A stretch of DNA of 64,000 bases from contig CAVPMN010000003.1 in the NCBI GenBank assembly GCA_963706425.1, positions 186,001 to 250,000 of the forward strand, read 5' to 3'. The notes below the pieces were generated by a model, which was given only the letters and a program-made list of their open reading frames with translations, did no database searches and was not told the origin of the DNA. Numbering within the stretch: position 1 is the stretch's first letter; every line of letters begins with the position of its first letter. This stretch comes from CAVPMN01 sp963706425 (GTDB taxonomy: Bacteria > Actinomycetota > Acidimicrobiia > Acidimicrobiales > Acidimicrobilacustridaceae). Below, piece by piece: positions 16,592-25,261 of the stretch. The translations under genes were made by a program, and so were the position numbers.

Positions 16592-17638
16592 GTGGGTGTC
16601 ACCGACCGGGACCGCATGATGCAGGCGGTGGCCGCGGCCCAGGCCGTGCGCCGCCAGGTGTCCCCCCGGCCGTGGGTGGGTGCCGTCGTGGTGTCCGCCG
16701 ACGACCCGGATGGTCCGGGGTTCGTGGGCGCTACCCAGGGTCGCGAGGGGCCCCACGCCGAGGCGGCCGCCCTCTCCCTGGCGGGCCCGGCGGCCCGCGG
16801 GGCCACGCTCTACTGCACGCTCGAGCCGTGCTCGCACCACGGGCGCACGCCGCCCTGTGCCGACGCCGTGATCGACAGCGGGGTCGCCCGCGTGGTGATG
16901 GGCCTGGTCGATCCCGATCCGCAGGTCGGCGGACAGGGCCTGGCCCGACTCCGGGCCGCCGGCCTCAGCGTCGAGGTCGGCGTCTGTGAAGACGAGATCG
17001 AAGCGCAGCTACGGCCCTATCTCGTGCATCGGCGCACGGGCCGACCCGAGGTCGTCCTCAAGCTGGCCTCCACCCTCGACGGTCGCACCGCTGCGCCCGA
17101 CGGATCGAGCCGGTGGATCACCGGTGTCGAGGCGAGGGCCGACGCCCATCGTCTTCGCGCCGACAGCGACGCCGTGCTCGTGGGCGCAGGCACGGTTCGC
17201 GCCGACGACCCGGCGCTCACCGTGAGGCTCCCGGCAGGCGAGGCCGATGACGTCGACCCGCTGCGCGTCGTGCTCGGCTCGGCCCCGGCCGACGCCCGGG
17301 TCCAGCCTGCGCTCGAGCTCCGGGGCGAGCTGACCGAGGTGCTCGACGACCTGGGTCGTCGAGGTGTGCTGCAGGTGCTGGTCGAGGGCGGAGCGGCCGT
17401 GGCCCACGCGTTCCATGTCGCCGGTCTGGTCGATCGGTATGTGCTCTACCTGGCTCCCGCGCTGTTCGGAGGCGACGATGCCCGCGGCCTGTTCGCAGGA
17501 GCCGGCGCCCCGACGATCGACGACGTGTGGCGGGGCCGCATCGCCGATGTGCGGCGCTGCGGTGACGACCTGCGGATCGACCTGGTGCCCCCGCTCGCCG
17601 CCGATTCTCCACGCTCGACGCCCGAGGAGGCAGCCTGA
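16592..17638 (+). CDS. ribD: Bifunctional riboflavin deaminase/reductase
   Basis: A 348-residue enzyme for the deamination and reduction steps of riboflavin synthesis. The N-terminal zinc deaminase has GPHAEAAAL and CTLEPCSHHGRTPPC (zinc His and two Cys, catalytic Glu). The C-terminal reductase from about residue 150 has VVLKLASTLDGRTAAPDGSS, VGAGTVRADDPALTVR and VLVEGGAAVAHAF. The reductase is somewhat short but its motifs are present. The start GTG 16592 is fixed by the promoter. The stop overlaps the ribE ATG by one base (TGATG). Confidence 0.94.
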   Translation: MGVTDRDRMMQAVAAAQAVRRQVSPRPWVGAVVVSADDPDGPGFVGATQGREGPHAEAAALSLAGPAARGATLYCTLEPCSHHGRTPPCADAVIDSGVARVVMGLVDPDPQVGGQGLARLRAAGLSVEVGVCEDEIEAQLRPYLVHRRTGRPEVVLKLASTLDGRTAAPDGSSRWITGVEARADAHRLRADSDAVLVGAGTVRADDPALTVRLPAGEADDVDPLRVVLGSAPADARVQPALELRGELTEVLDDLGRRGVLQVLVEGGAAVAHAFHVAGLVDRYVLYLAPALFGGDDARGLFAGAGAPTIDDVWRGRIADVRRCGDDLRIDLVPPLAADSPRSTPEEAA

Positions 17639-18255
17639 TGTTCACCGGCATCGTCGAGGAGCTCGGCTCGGTCGATACCCGTCAGGGCGCCCGCCTGCGC
17701 ATCAACGCCGGCGCAGTGCTCGACGGCGCCCGCATCGGCGACTCGACCGCGGTCAACGGCTGCTGCCTGACGGTGGTGGCCCTCGGCGACGGGTGGTGGG
17801 AGGCCGACGTCAGCGACGAGACCTTCCGACGTACCTCGCTCGGAGGCCTGCAGCCGGGTGATCCTGTCAACCTCGAGCGACCGGTCCGGCTCGACGACCG
17901 GTTGGGTGGGCACCTCGTCCAGGGTCACGTCGACGCCGTCGGCGTGGTGATCGAGCCGGCGCCCGACCTGCGCGTGCAGATGCCGACCGCCCTGTTGCGC
18001 TACATCGTCGAGAAGGGCTCCATCACCGTCGACGGCGTGAGCCTGACCGTGGTCGACGTGCTCGACGACGGGTTCACGGTCGCACTCATCCCGCACACTG
18101 CGGCGGTGACCACCCTCGGGCGACGGCAGCCGGGCGACGCCGTCAATCTCGAAGTCGATGTGATCGCCAAGTACACCGAACGTCTGCTGGAGGCCGAGCT
18201 CGGTGCGCTCCGCCGCGACGGCGGGTTGTCGGCCGACACAGAAGGAGCGCGATGA
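17638..18255 (+). CDS. ribE: Riboflavin synthase alpha chain
   Basis: A 205-residue enzyme that dismutates two lumazine molecules to riboflavin. It begins with the diagnostic MFTGIVEELGSV and has the expected two lumazine-binding repeats: the first with DSTAVNGCCLTVVAL, the second with GSITVDGVSLTVVDV. It overlaps ribD by one base and ribBA by 4 nt (ATGA). Confidence 0.95.
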   Translation: MFTGIVEELGSVDTRQGARLRINAGAVLDGARIGDSTAVNGCCLTVVALGDGWWEADVSDETFRRTSLGGLQPGDPVNLERPVRLDDRLGGHLVQGHVDAVGVVIEPAPDLRVQMPTALLRYIVEKGSITVDGVSLTVVDVLDDGFTVALIPHTAAVTTLGRRQPGDAVNLEVDVIAKYTERLLEAELGALRRDGGLSADTEGAR

Positions 18256-19553
18256 TGCCTGGTCCAACAGAACGGGAACGCCCGTCGGGGGGTCACGTGG
18301 TGCCGATCACGAGCCGCACAGATCATTCGGAGGCGTTCGCCAGCATCCCCGACGCGGTTGCGGCGGTGTCACGCGGCGAGATCGTGGTCGTGGTCGACGA
18401 CGAGGACCGCGAGAACGAAGGCGACCTGATCATGGCGGCCGAGTTCGCCACACCTGAGAAGATCGCATTCTTCGTCCGTCACACCTCCGGGGTCATCTGC
18501 GTGCCGCTCACCGGCGAGCGCCTCGACGGGCTCGACATCCCGCTCATGGTGCGAGACAACTCCAACACCGAGGCCCAGCGCACCGCGTTCACCTACAGCG
18601 TCGACTACCGCCACGGCACCTCTACCGGCATCTCGGCGGCCGATCGCTCCCTCACCATCAAGTCGCTGATCGATCCGGCCACCCGTCCTGGCGATCTGGC
18701 GCGGCCCGGTCACATCTTCCCGCTCCGCTATGCCGACGGCGGCACCCTCAAGCGTGCCGGACACACCGAGGCAGCCGTCGACCTGGCCAGGATGGCCGGG
18801 CTGTACCCGGCTGGTGTGCTGTGCGAGATCGTCAACGACGACGGCACGATGGCGCGTGTTCCCGATCTCGTCGAGTTCTGCCGCGAGCACAACCTCCTGA
18901 TGATCTCGATCGCCGAGCTCATCCGCTATCGGCGGCAGAACGAGAAGCTCGTGAAGCGGGTGGCCGAGGCGAGGATCCCGACGGAGTGGGGTGACTTCAC
19001 CTGCTACGTCTACGAGTCGTTGCTCGACGGCGAACAGCATGTCGCCCTCACCAAGGGTGCGGTGCAGGGTCAGGAGAACGTCCTGGTCCGGGTGCACAGC
19101 GAGTGCCTGACCGGCGACGTGTTCGGCTCGTTGCGCTGCGACTGCGGCATCCAACTCGACCAGGCGATGCGACGCATCGCGGAAGAAGGCCTGGGCGTGC
19201 TCGTGTACCTGCGCGGCCACGAGGGCCGGGGCATCGGCATCGGGCACAAGATCCGGGCCTACGGCCTGCAGGACCAGGGACGCGACACCGTCGACGCCAA
19301 CGTCGAGCTGGGCCTGCCCATCGACAGCCGCGAGTACGGCATCGGCGCCCAGATCCTCGTCGACCTCGGCATCACCACGATGCGCTACATGACCAACAAC
19401 CCCGCCAAGTACGGCGGCATCGAGGGCTTCGGCCTCGAGATCGTCGACCGGGTGCCGCTCGAATCGGCGCCCAACCCGGAGAACATCAACTACCTGCGCA
19501 CCAAGCGAGAGCGCATGGGCCACCTGCTCGAAGGACTCGACGATGTCCTCTAA
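18252..19553 (+). CDS. ribBA: Bifunctional DHBP synthase / GTP cyclohydrolase II
   Basis: A 433-residue fusion supplying both riboflavin precursors. The N-terminal half, with VVDDEDRENEGDLIMAAE and HGTSTGISAADRS, makes dihydroxybutanone phosphate from ribulose phosphate. The C-terminal half, with the zinc cysteines in SECLTGDVFGSLRCDCGIQ and LRGHEGRGIGI, opens GTP. Two ATGs (18252, 18255) are possible starts; the first overlaps the ribE stop. The first 25 residues are poorly conserved. Confidence 0.95.
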   Translation: MMPGPTERERPSGGHVVPITSRTDHSEAFASIPDAVAAVSRGEIVVVVDDEDRENEGDLIMAAEFATPEKIAFFVRHTSGVICVPLTGERLDGLDIPLMVRDNSNTEAQRTAFTYSVDYRHGTSTGISAADRSLTIKSLIDPATRPGDLARPGHIFPLRYADGGTLKRAGHTEAAVDLARMAGLYPAGVLCEIVNDDGTMARVPDLVEFCREHNLLMISIAELIRYRRQNEKLVKRVAEARIPTEWGDFTCYVYESLLDGEQHVALTKGAVQGQENVLVRVHSECLTGDVFGSLRCDCGIQLDQAMRRIAEEGLGVLVYLRGHEGRGIGIGHKIRAYGLQDQGRDTVDANVELGLPIDSREYGIGAQILVDLGITTMRYMTNNPAKYGGIEGFGLEIVDRVPLESAPNPENINYLRTKRERMGHLLEGLDDVL

Positions 19554-20044
19554 CTTCCGGGCGGCCAACTCGGTGGAGGGGCAGGTCGACGGTCGAGGCG
19601 TGCGTATCGGCATCGTCTGTGGTCGGTTCAACGATCTCATCACCAACCGGCTGCTCGACGGAGCCAGCAACGGGTTGGCCTTGCACGGGGTGGTCGAGGA
19701 CGACGTCACCGTGGCCTGGGTGCCCGGCGGCGTTCGAGATCCCGCTGGCGGCCAAGACCATGGCTGGGTCGGGTCGTTACGACGCGGTGGTCACGCTCGG
19801 TGCCGTGATCCGGGGCGACACCGCCCACTTCGAGTACGTCGCCGGGCCATGTGCCGACGGCGTGCAGCAGGCGCAACTCGAGACCGGCGTTCCGATCGTC
19901 TTCGGGGTGCTCACCACCGAGAACCTCGATCAGGCCCTCGAGCGCTCGGCCGAGAACGACAACAAGGGCGAAGAGGCCGTGCGCACCGCTCTCGAGATGG
20001 TCGATCTGCTGCGGCGGCTTCGACAGGTGCCGGCTTCCAGCTGA
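19543..20044 (+). CDS. ribH: 6,7-dimethyl-8-ribityllumazine synthase (frameshifted)
   Basis: The enzyme condenses the two riboflavin precursors to lumazine, which RibE then uses. Visible parts are GIVCGRFNDLITNRLLDGA, then PGAFEIPLAAKTMA, VTLGAVIRGDTAHFEYV and FGVLTTENLDQALER. The frame breaks at about 19728-19731 in a GGCGGCG run with one base too many; the corrected protein has 166 residues, normal for the family. It overlaps the end of ribBA by 11 nt. It closes the operon ribD-ribE-ribBA-ribH, which holds the whole dedicated pathway. Confidence 0.92.
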
Positions 20045-20068
20045 TCGATCCGGCCGCAGGCGGCGACC

Positions 20069-20765
20069 TCAACCCACCGCCGCGCCGAAGGCCCGCCCGA
20101 TCGCCATCGTGAGGGCCATCGCGCCCGCACCCCCGAGCAGCACACGCGCCGCCGCCCGACCGAGGGGTGCCCCGCCGAGTCGCGCCCCGAGAGCTCCCGA
20201 GCGCGCCCAGGGCCACGAGCGCGATGGCGACCGTCGTGGCCGTGCGAGCCGACGGTGGCGTGGCCGCGATCGAGACGAGGGGAATGGCGGCCCCCAGCGC
20301 GAACGACACCGTCGAGACGACCGCGGCCTGCAGAGGACGCGCCCGGTTCTGCTCGGTGATGCCGAGCTCCTCGCGCAGGTGGACGTCGAGCACGTCGCCC
20401 TCCGACAAGGCGACCGCGACCTCGTGCGCCAGTCGGTGCGAGAGCCCCTTCTCCTGGTAGATCGCGGTGAGCTCCGCCAGCTCCCGTTCCGGGGTGGTGG
20501 CCAGCTCGTGGCGCTCCTTGGCGATGTCGGCCACCTCGGTGTCGCGCTGGCTGCTCACCGAGACGAACTCGCCGACGCCCATCGAGAGCGATCCCGCCAC
20601 CAGGCCGGCCACGCCTGCGATGACGATGGCGTCGTAGTTCGAGGCTTCGGCGGCCGCCACGCCGAGCACCAGGGCAGCGGTCGACACGATGCCGTCATTG
20701 GCCCCCAGCACGCCGGCGCGCAGCCAACCGATCCTCGGACTCCGGTGGCGCTCGACGTGCAGCAT
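20069..20765 (-). CDS. VIT1/CCC1-family membrane transporter (frameshifted)
   Basis: A 231-residue membrane protein related to vacuolar iron/manganese transporters. The N-terminal signature is IGWLRAGVLGANDGIVSTAA. TM1-TM2 follow (LVLGVAAAEASNYDAIVIAG), then GSLSMGVGEFVSVSSQRDTE, a cytoplasmic metal-binding-type loop rich in Glu, and three more hydrophobic helices. The frame shifts at 20196-20198 (one extra C on the plus strand); without it the last helix region reads GALGARLGGAPLGRAAARVL and ends at 20069. The metal is unknown. The start ATG 20765 has TATGCT 6 nt upstream. Confidence 0.85.
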
Positions 20766-20771
20766 GGCGCC

Positions 20772-20817
20772 AGCATACGAACGCGTTTCGAGTGGGGCGG
20801 AGCCCGAACGGTACGGT
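20772..20817. promoter_or_regulatory. Divergent leaderless promoters, VIT-type gene and hisG
   Basis: Minus strand: TATGCT (20772-20777) ends 6 nt before the ATG at 20765. Plus strand: TACGGT (20812-20817) ends 6 nt before the hisG ATG at 20824. The two starts are 58 bp apart, so the two promoters share their upstream DNA. Confidence 0.6.
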
Positions 20818-20823
20818 TGCCCC

Positions 20824-21699
20824 ATGCTGAAGCTGGTTCTGCCGAAGGGCTCGTTGGAGAAGGCCACCCTCGAGCTCTTCGAAGCCGCCGATCTACGGGT
20901 CCGGCGCGACTCCGTGGTCACCTACCGGGCCGACATCGTCGATCCACGGATCGACGAGGTGCGCATCCTCCGACCCCAGGAGATCCCACGCTACGTGGCC
21001 GAGGGTCTCTTCGATGTGGGCATCACCGGCCGGGACTGGGTCGAGGAGACGTCGAGCGACATCGTGTCGTTGGGCGAGCTGCACTACTCGAAGGCCACCG
21101 ACAGCCCGGTCCGCATCGTCGTGGCCGTGCCGTCCGACTCTCCCTACGAGCAGGTCGCTGATCTGCCGTCGGGTGTCAGGGTGTCGAGCGAGTACCCCGA
21201 GCTCACCGAGCGCTTCTTCGCCGAGAAGGGTGTCGAGGCCGACATCCGTCTCTCGTACGGCGCGACCGAGGCGAAGGTGCCCGACATCGTCGATTGCATC
21301 GTCGACATCACCGAGACCGGACGTGCGCTGCGGGCGGCCGGCCTCAAGATCATCGACACGATTCTCGTCTCCTACACCGAGTTGATCGCCAACCCCGCGT
21401 CCATCGACGTTCCCGAGAAGCGTCACGCGATGCACCAGATCCAGACGTTGCTCGACGGCGTCCTCGAGGCGCGCGGCAAGGTGCTGGTGAAGCTCAACGT
21501 GAAGTCTGAGCAGCTCGACGAGGTCATCGAGCTGCTGCCGGCCATGAAGTCGCCCACCGTCAACGAGCTCTACGCCAGCGCGGGCTACGCGGTCGAGACC
21601 GTCGTGCCCAAGGCCACGATCAACGTGCTCATCCCCGCCCTCCGCGACGCAGGCGCCACCGACATCATCGAGCTGCCGATCGCCAAGATCGTCCACTGA
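20824..21699 (+). CDS. hisG: ATP phosphoribosyltransferase, long form
   Basis: A 291-residue enzyme for the first step of histidine synthesis, joining ATP and PRPP. It begins LVLPKGSLEKATLELFEAA. The catalytic domain includes GLFDVGITGRDWVEE, and the PRPP loop region lies around VPDIVDCIVDITETGRALRA. The C-terminal 75 residues (KVLVKLNVKSEQLDEVIELL) are the ACT-like regulatory domain of the long form, which mediates histidine feedback. No other his gene is here. The stop overlaps the next ATG. Confidence 0.95.
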   Translation: MLKLVLPKGSLEKATLELFEAADLRVRRDSVVTYRADIVDPRIDEVRILRPQEIPRYVAEGLFDVGITGRDWVEETSSDIVSLGELHYSKATDSPVRIVVAVPSDSPYEQVADLPSGVRVSSEYPELTERFFAEKGVEADIRLSYGATEAKVPDIVDCIVDITETGRALRAAGLKIIDTILVSYTELIANPASIDVPEKRHAMHQIQTLLDGVLEARGKVLVKLNVKSEQLDEVIELLPAMKSPTVNELYASAGYAVETVVPKATINVLIPALRDAGATDIIELPIAKIVH

Positions 21700-21950
21700 T
21701 GGCTGCCACTCCGTCGCCCACCGGGCCCGCGCCGACGGCGTTCGCCGCTCGGCCGACGGGCGTGGTGTCGAGCTTCTCCGACGACCGGGGAATCGGCGAG
21801 ATCGCCGGCGACGACGGCTCGGCGTACTTCTTCCACTGCACCGCCATCGCCGACGGCTCCCGCCACATCGACGAGGGAACCCGTGTCACGTTCCGAGTCG
21901 CGGCCGGACGCCGGGGACGGTGGGAGGCGACGGAGATCGCCCGAAGCTGA
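21699..21950 (+). CDS. Cold-shock-domain-like small protein
   Basis: An 83-residue protein. After about 18 Pro/Ala-rich residues it reads GVVSSFSDDRGIGEIAGDDG followed by SAYFFHCTAIADGSRHIDEG and TRVTFRVAAGRRGRWEATEI. This follows the cold-shock domain pattern, but the RNP1 motif is altered (RGIGEI where KGFGFI is usual). Nucleic-acid binding is inferred. It is linked to hisG (TGATG) and to the ABC ATPase (TGATG), so all are one transcript. Confidence 0.7.
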   Translation: MAATPSPTGPAPTAFAARPTGVVSSFSDDRGIGEIAGDDGSAYFFHCTAIADGSRHIDEGTRVTFRVAAGRRGRWEATEIARS

Positions 21951-22888
21951 TGTCCGCAGCGGCACCCGCCATCGAGACCCGCCGGCTCACCAAGTCCTAC
22001 GGACGGCATCGGGGCATCGTCGAGGTCGATCTACGGGTCGAGCAGGGCGAGATCTTCGGGTTCCTCGGGCCGAACGGTGCCGGCAAGACCACCGCCATCC
22101 GCACCATCCTCGACCTCCAGCGACCATCGTCCGGTGAGGCTCGTGTGCTCGGGCTCGACAGCCATCGCGACGCGGTGGCCATCAAGCGTCATGTCGGCTA
22201 CCTGGCCGGCGACCTGGCTCTCTACGAACGACTCACCGGCCGGCGCCACCTCGAGTGGCTGGCCGACCTGCGTGGCGGGGTCGATCGGTCGACCATCGAC
22301 GAGTTGGCCGAGCGGTTCGGTGCCGATCTCGACCGGCCGATTCGCGATCTGTCGAAGGGCAACCGCCAGAAGATCGGCCTGGTACAGGTGCTCATGCATC
22401 GTCCCGACGTGCTGTTGCTCGACGAGCCGACATCGGGGCTCGACCCGCTCATGCAGAACGAGTTCCTCGCGGTCGTGCGCGAGACCGCCGAGGACGGTCG
22501 CACAGTGTTCCTCTCGTCGCACGACCTCGACGAGGTGCAACGGGTGGCCCATCGCGTGGGCATCATCCGCGACGGCCGGGTGGCGGCGGTCGAGACCGTC
22601 GACACCTTGCGGCACCGGGCGGTGCGGCACGTCGAGATCACCTTCGCCGGCACCGTCGACGGCGACCTCGGGTTCGCGAGCTTGCCCGGTGTCAGCGACG
22701 TCACCTGGATCGAACCGTCGTCGAGTGGTGAGGGCAGGGTCGTGCGCCTCTCGGTCGTCGGTGAGCTCGACGCAGTGGTGAAGCACGCGGCATCCCACCA
22801 CGTGGTCGACCTCATCAGCGAAGCCGCCGACCTCGACGAGATCTTCCTCTCGTACTACCGGGGCGACCACGCCGGGGACGGCCGATGA
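21950..22888 (+). CDS. ABC-2 type exporter ATPase
   Basis: A 312-residue ATP-binding subunit. Walker A is GPNGAGKTTAIR at about residue 44, the signature is LSKGNRQKIGL, Walker B is VLLLDEPTSGLDP, and the switch histidine is in LSSHDLDEVQ. The roughly 90-residue C-terminal extension is typical of drug and antibiotic exporter ATPases. It works with the permease that follows (4-nt overlap, ATGA). The substrate cannot be told. Confidence 0.9.
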   Translation: MSAAAPAIETRRLTKSYGRHRGIVEVDLRVEQGEIFGFLGPNGAGKTTAIRTILDLQRPSSGEARVLGLDSHRDAVAIKRHVGYLAGDLALYERLTGRRHLEWLADLRGGVDRSTIDELAERFGADLDRPIRDLSKGNRQKIGLVQVLMHRPDVLLLDEPTSGLDPLMQNEFLAVVRETAEDGRTVFLSSHDLDEVQRVAHRVGIIRDGRVAAVETVDTLRHRAVRHVEITFAGTVDGDLGFASLPGVSDVTWIEPSSSGEGRVVRLSVVGELDAVVKHAASHHVVDLISEAADLDEIFLSYYRGDHAGDGR

Positions 22889-23691
22889 CCCTCGGCATCG
22901 CCCGTCGATCGCTGCACGACCGGCGTCGGGCCATGACGTGGTGGCTCATCGGCGGTTCGCTCTACGCCCTGGCGATCGTGGCCACGTTCCCGTCGATCCA
23001 GGGACAGGACGAGCTCAACCAGCTCATGGAGGAGTATCCACCAGAGCTGATCGCGCTCTTCGCCGGCGGCCAGACCTCCTTCGACCTCACCTCGGCTGCG
23101 GACTACCTCAACAGCCAGCTCTTCGCGTTCGTGGTGCCGCTGCTGCTGGCGATCCTCGGCGTCGGCTTCGGCGCGGGCACGTTGGCGGGGGAGGAGGAGC
23201 GGGGGACGCTCGATCTCGTGTTGTCCTACCCGGTGGCGCGCCGGCGTCTCGTGCTCGAGAAGGCGCTCGTGCTGGCCGTCGAGGTGGCGACCCTCACCGC
23301 GGCGATCTACCTGGTCAGCTTCGGCGTGGGTCGCTTCTTCGAGGTGGAGCTCCCCTGGTCGAACGTGGTGGCGTCGGCGTTCGGCCAGCTCGTGCTCGGT
23401 GTGTTCTTCGGCTTCGCGGCGCTGGCCACCGGAGCGCTCACCGGCAGTCGCAGCCTCGCGCTCTCGGTGGGGGCCGGCGGCGCAGGTGCCACCTACCTGC
23501 TCGGCTCGCTCGCTCCCGTGGTGTCGTGGCTCGAGCCCTTCAAGTGGATCTCGCCGTTCTGGTATGCGACGGGCGACAACCCGCTGGCGGCCGGGCTCCC
23601 GCTGTGGCGGGTCGGGGTGCTGTTGGCCGCGGTGGCTGCCCTGCTCGCGCTGTCGGTGGCGGCCTTCAACCGCCGCGATCTCCGCGGCTGA
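22885..23691 (+). CDS. ABC-2 type exporter permease
   Basis: A 268-residue membrane protein with about six hydrophobic segments, the first at WWLIGGSLYALAIVATF. The loop GEEERGTLDLVLSYPVARRR is typical of ABC-2 permeases, just before the third helix. With the upstream ATPase it should form a homodimeric-permease exporter. The start ATG 22885 overlaps the ATPase stop. Confidence 0.87.
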   Translation: MTLGIARRSLHDRRRAMTWWLIGGSLYALAIVATFPSIQGQDELNQLMEEYPPELIALFAGGQTSFDLTSAADYLNSQLFAFVVPLLLAILGVGFGAGTLAGEEERGTLDLVLSYPVARRRLVLEKALVLAVEVATLTAAIYLVSFGVGRFFEVELPWSNVVASAFGQLVLGVFFGFAALATGALTGSRSLALSVGAGGAGATYLLGSLAPVVSWLEPFKWISPFWYATGDNPLAAGLPLWRVGVLLAAVAALLALSVAAFNRRDLRG

Positions 23692-23713
23692 CCGGGCAGC
23701 CGGGGTCGGTCAG
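23688..23713. terminator. Possible bidirectional terminator
   Basis: CTGACCG (23688-23694) and CGGTCAG (23707-23713) form a 7-bp inverted repeat between the convergent permease and DUF1844 genes, using both stop codons. There is no T run; support is only its position and pairing. Confidence 0.4.
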
Positions 23714-24141
23714 GCCGATTCCTCGGTCTCCTTGCGCACCTGCACGAACACCATCTGGGCCTGCGAGAGCGCCTGGCGCAGCGCCGGGCCGTTCTCACCC
23801 AGGCGGGACTCGACGGCGTCGACCACTGCGGCCATCGCGTCGATGGCGAGCTGTGCCTCGTCGAACTTCGGCCGCTCCTGGGCCAGGTGAAGCATCGCCA
23901 GCTCGTAGAAGCCGGCCACGTGGTTGGCCACCACCTGAGCGGCCGGGGCCGACACGATCTGGCGCTGCACCTCGGCCATCTGGGCGATCATCTCCTCGGC
24001 CTGGGCCCGCTCCTCGGGACTCAGATCGTCGAGGCTCGGGCCGCCCACCCGGCCGGCCACCCCGGCGTCGGTGGGCTCGTTGGCGGCCTGATCGCCACTG
24101 CGGTTGACGGGAACTTCCCCTCCGGGCGTCCAAAGGCTCAT
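23710..24141 (-). CDS. DUF1844 protein
   Basis: A 143-residue protein of unknown function. The first 45 residues are polar and unconserved. The core is helical and acidic: LSPEERAQAEEMIAQMAEVQ, then HVAGFYELAMLHLAQERPKF and DEAQLAIDAMAAVVDAVESR. This matches DUF1844, whose genes commonly sit next to infC in actinobacteria, as here (divergent). The start ATG 24141 has GGAG upstream. Confidence 0.85.
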   Translation of the reverse strand: MSLWTPGGEVPVNRSGDQAANEPTDAGVAGRVGGPSLDDLSPEERAQAEEMIAQMAEVQRQIVSAPAAQVVANHVAGFYELAMLHLAQERPKFDEAQLAIDAMAAVVDAVESRLGENGPALRQALSQAQMVFVQVRKETEESA

Positions 24142-24493
24142 GCGGGCTCCATTCGATGGGATCGAGGGGTCGAGGGGCGAAAGGTCGCCGTCACCGGCGG
24201 TCGCTGGTACTCTACGTCCTCGACAACTTGAGGAAAGCGGGGCTCGCCGGCACGTGCGGCGTGTCCCCACCCGGCCACTGGACCGGCCCGCCATTCGGGG
24301 TCGGCAGGGTGCGCCGGGTCGATTCCCTTCGAAGGCCGAGGCGCCCCCGGGCGTCGAGCGCCGGTGACGGGCGTCGGCTTCCCGGCGCCCGTTGGTTGTT
24401 TTTCGGCCCCGGCCGATGCGACCTGCGAGCGGCGGACTCATCCAGATCCCCGCGCGAAGGAGACACAAGCGCATTGACCAGGAGTGACCGGCG
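24142..24493 (+). promoter_or_regulatory. infC-rpmI-rplT leader with attenuator-like terminator
   Basis: This 352-nt stretch without genes is the operon leader. A possible -10 box TACTCT is at 24208-24213. A classic intrinsic terminator follows: ACGGGCGTCGG (24367-24377), loop CTTC, CCGGCGCCCGT (24382-24392), then TGGTTGTTTTTC. An identical CGGGCGTCG lies at 24348-24356 and could pair with the same 3' arm instead, giving two exclusive folds. The leader of this operon is a known site of L20 or attenuation control in other bacteria; the mechanism here is inferred. Confidence 0.6.
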
Positions 24494-25261
24494 ATAACCA
24501 CCGCGAGCAGCGAGCCCAGGATCAACGACCGCATCCGAGCCCGAGAAGTGCGACTCGTCGCACCCGACGGCGAACAGGTCGGAATCAAGCCGCTTCCCGA
24601 GGCCCTTGCCATGGCCCGTGAGCTCGGCCTCGACCTCGTCGAGGTCGCCGACAAGGCGAACCCACCGGTTTGCCGCATCATGGACTACGGCAAGTACAAG
24701 TACGAGGCCGCCCAACGCGCCAAGGAATCACGACGCAAGAGCACCAATGTCGTCGTGAAGGAGATGAAGTACCGGCCCAAGATCGGGCATGCGGACTTCG
24801 AGACCAAGACCAGGCGCGTCGAGCGGTTCCTCGCCGAGGGACACAAGGTGAAGGTGACCATCATGTTCCGGGGCCGCGAGATGCAGCATCCGGAGCTGGG
24901 CAAGAAGATCCTCGACGGCGTGGCCGAACACGTGGCCCACATGGGCCGGGTCGAGGTCTACCCGAAGCTCGATGGGCGCAACATGATCATGGTGCTCGCT
25001 CCCGACAAGCGGGCCCAGGCCGCAGCCGAACGCAAGCGATCGACCGACGAGGTCGACGTGAGCGGCAACGGTACGGTCGCCGCTCCGGCCCCGGCCGCAC
25101 CGACGGATCCGCCCCCCGCCGGCTGGCCGAGGCGCCCACTCCTCAACCCGACCCCACCGAAGCCGCTCCGCCCTCCTGACCGCCCCGATGCCCGGCTCCC
25201 GGGCAGGCGGCGATCCGGCAACCACCGTCCGAACCACCGGAGACAGCCATGCCAAAGATGA
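24494..25261 (+). CDS. infC: Translation initiation factor IF-3
   Basis: IF-3 keeps the 30S subunit free and checks the start codon. The N-terminal domain is EPRINDRIRAREVRLVAPDG; the C-terminal domain includes MKYRPKIGHADFETKTRRVE and VTIMFRGREMQHPELGKKIL. The conserved N-terminus lies before the first GTG (24548), and no ATG is available. ATA at 24494, 9-10 nt after AGGAG, is the best start, echoing the rare start codon by which infC regulates itself elsewhere. The frame runs to 25261, over the rpmI start. A lost C near 25110 would instead give the tail LAEAPTPQPDPTEAAPPS ending at 25179, which is more typical. Confidence 0.9.
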   Translation: MTTASSEPRINDRIRAREVRLVAPDGEQVGIKPLPEALAMARELGLDLVEVADKANPPVCRIMDYGKYKYEAAQRAKESRRKSTNVVVKEMKYRPKIGHADFETKTRRVERFLAEGHKVKVTIMFRGREMQHPELGKKILDGVAEHVAHMGRVEVYPKLDGRNMIMVLAPDKRAQAAAERKRSTDEVDVSGNGTVAAPAPAAPTDPPPAGWPRRPLLNPTPPKPLRPPDRPDARLPGRRRSGNHRPNHRRQPCQR

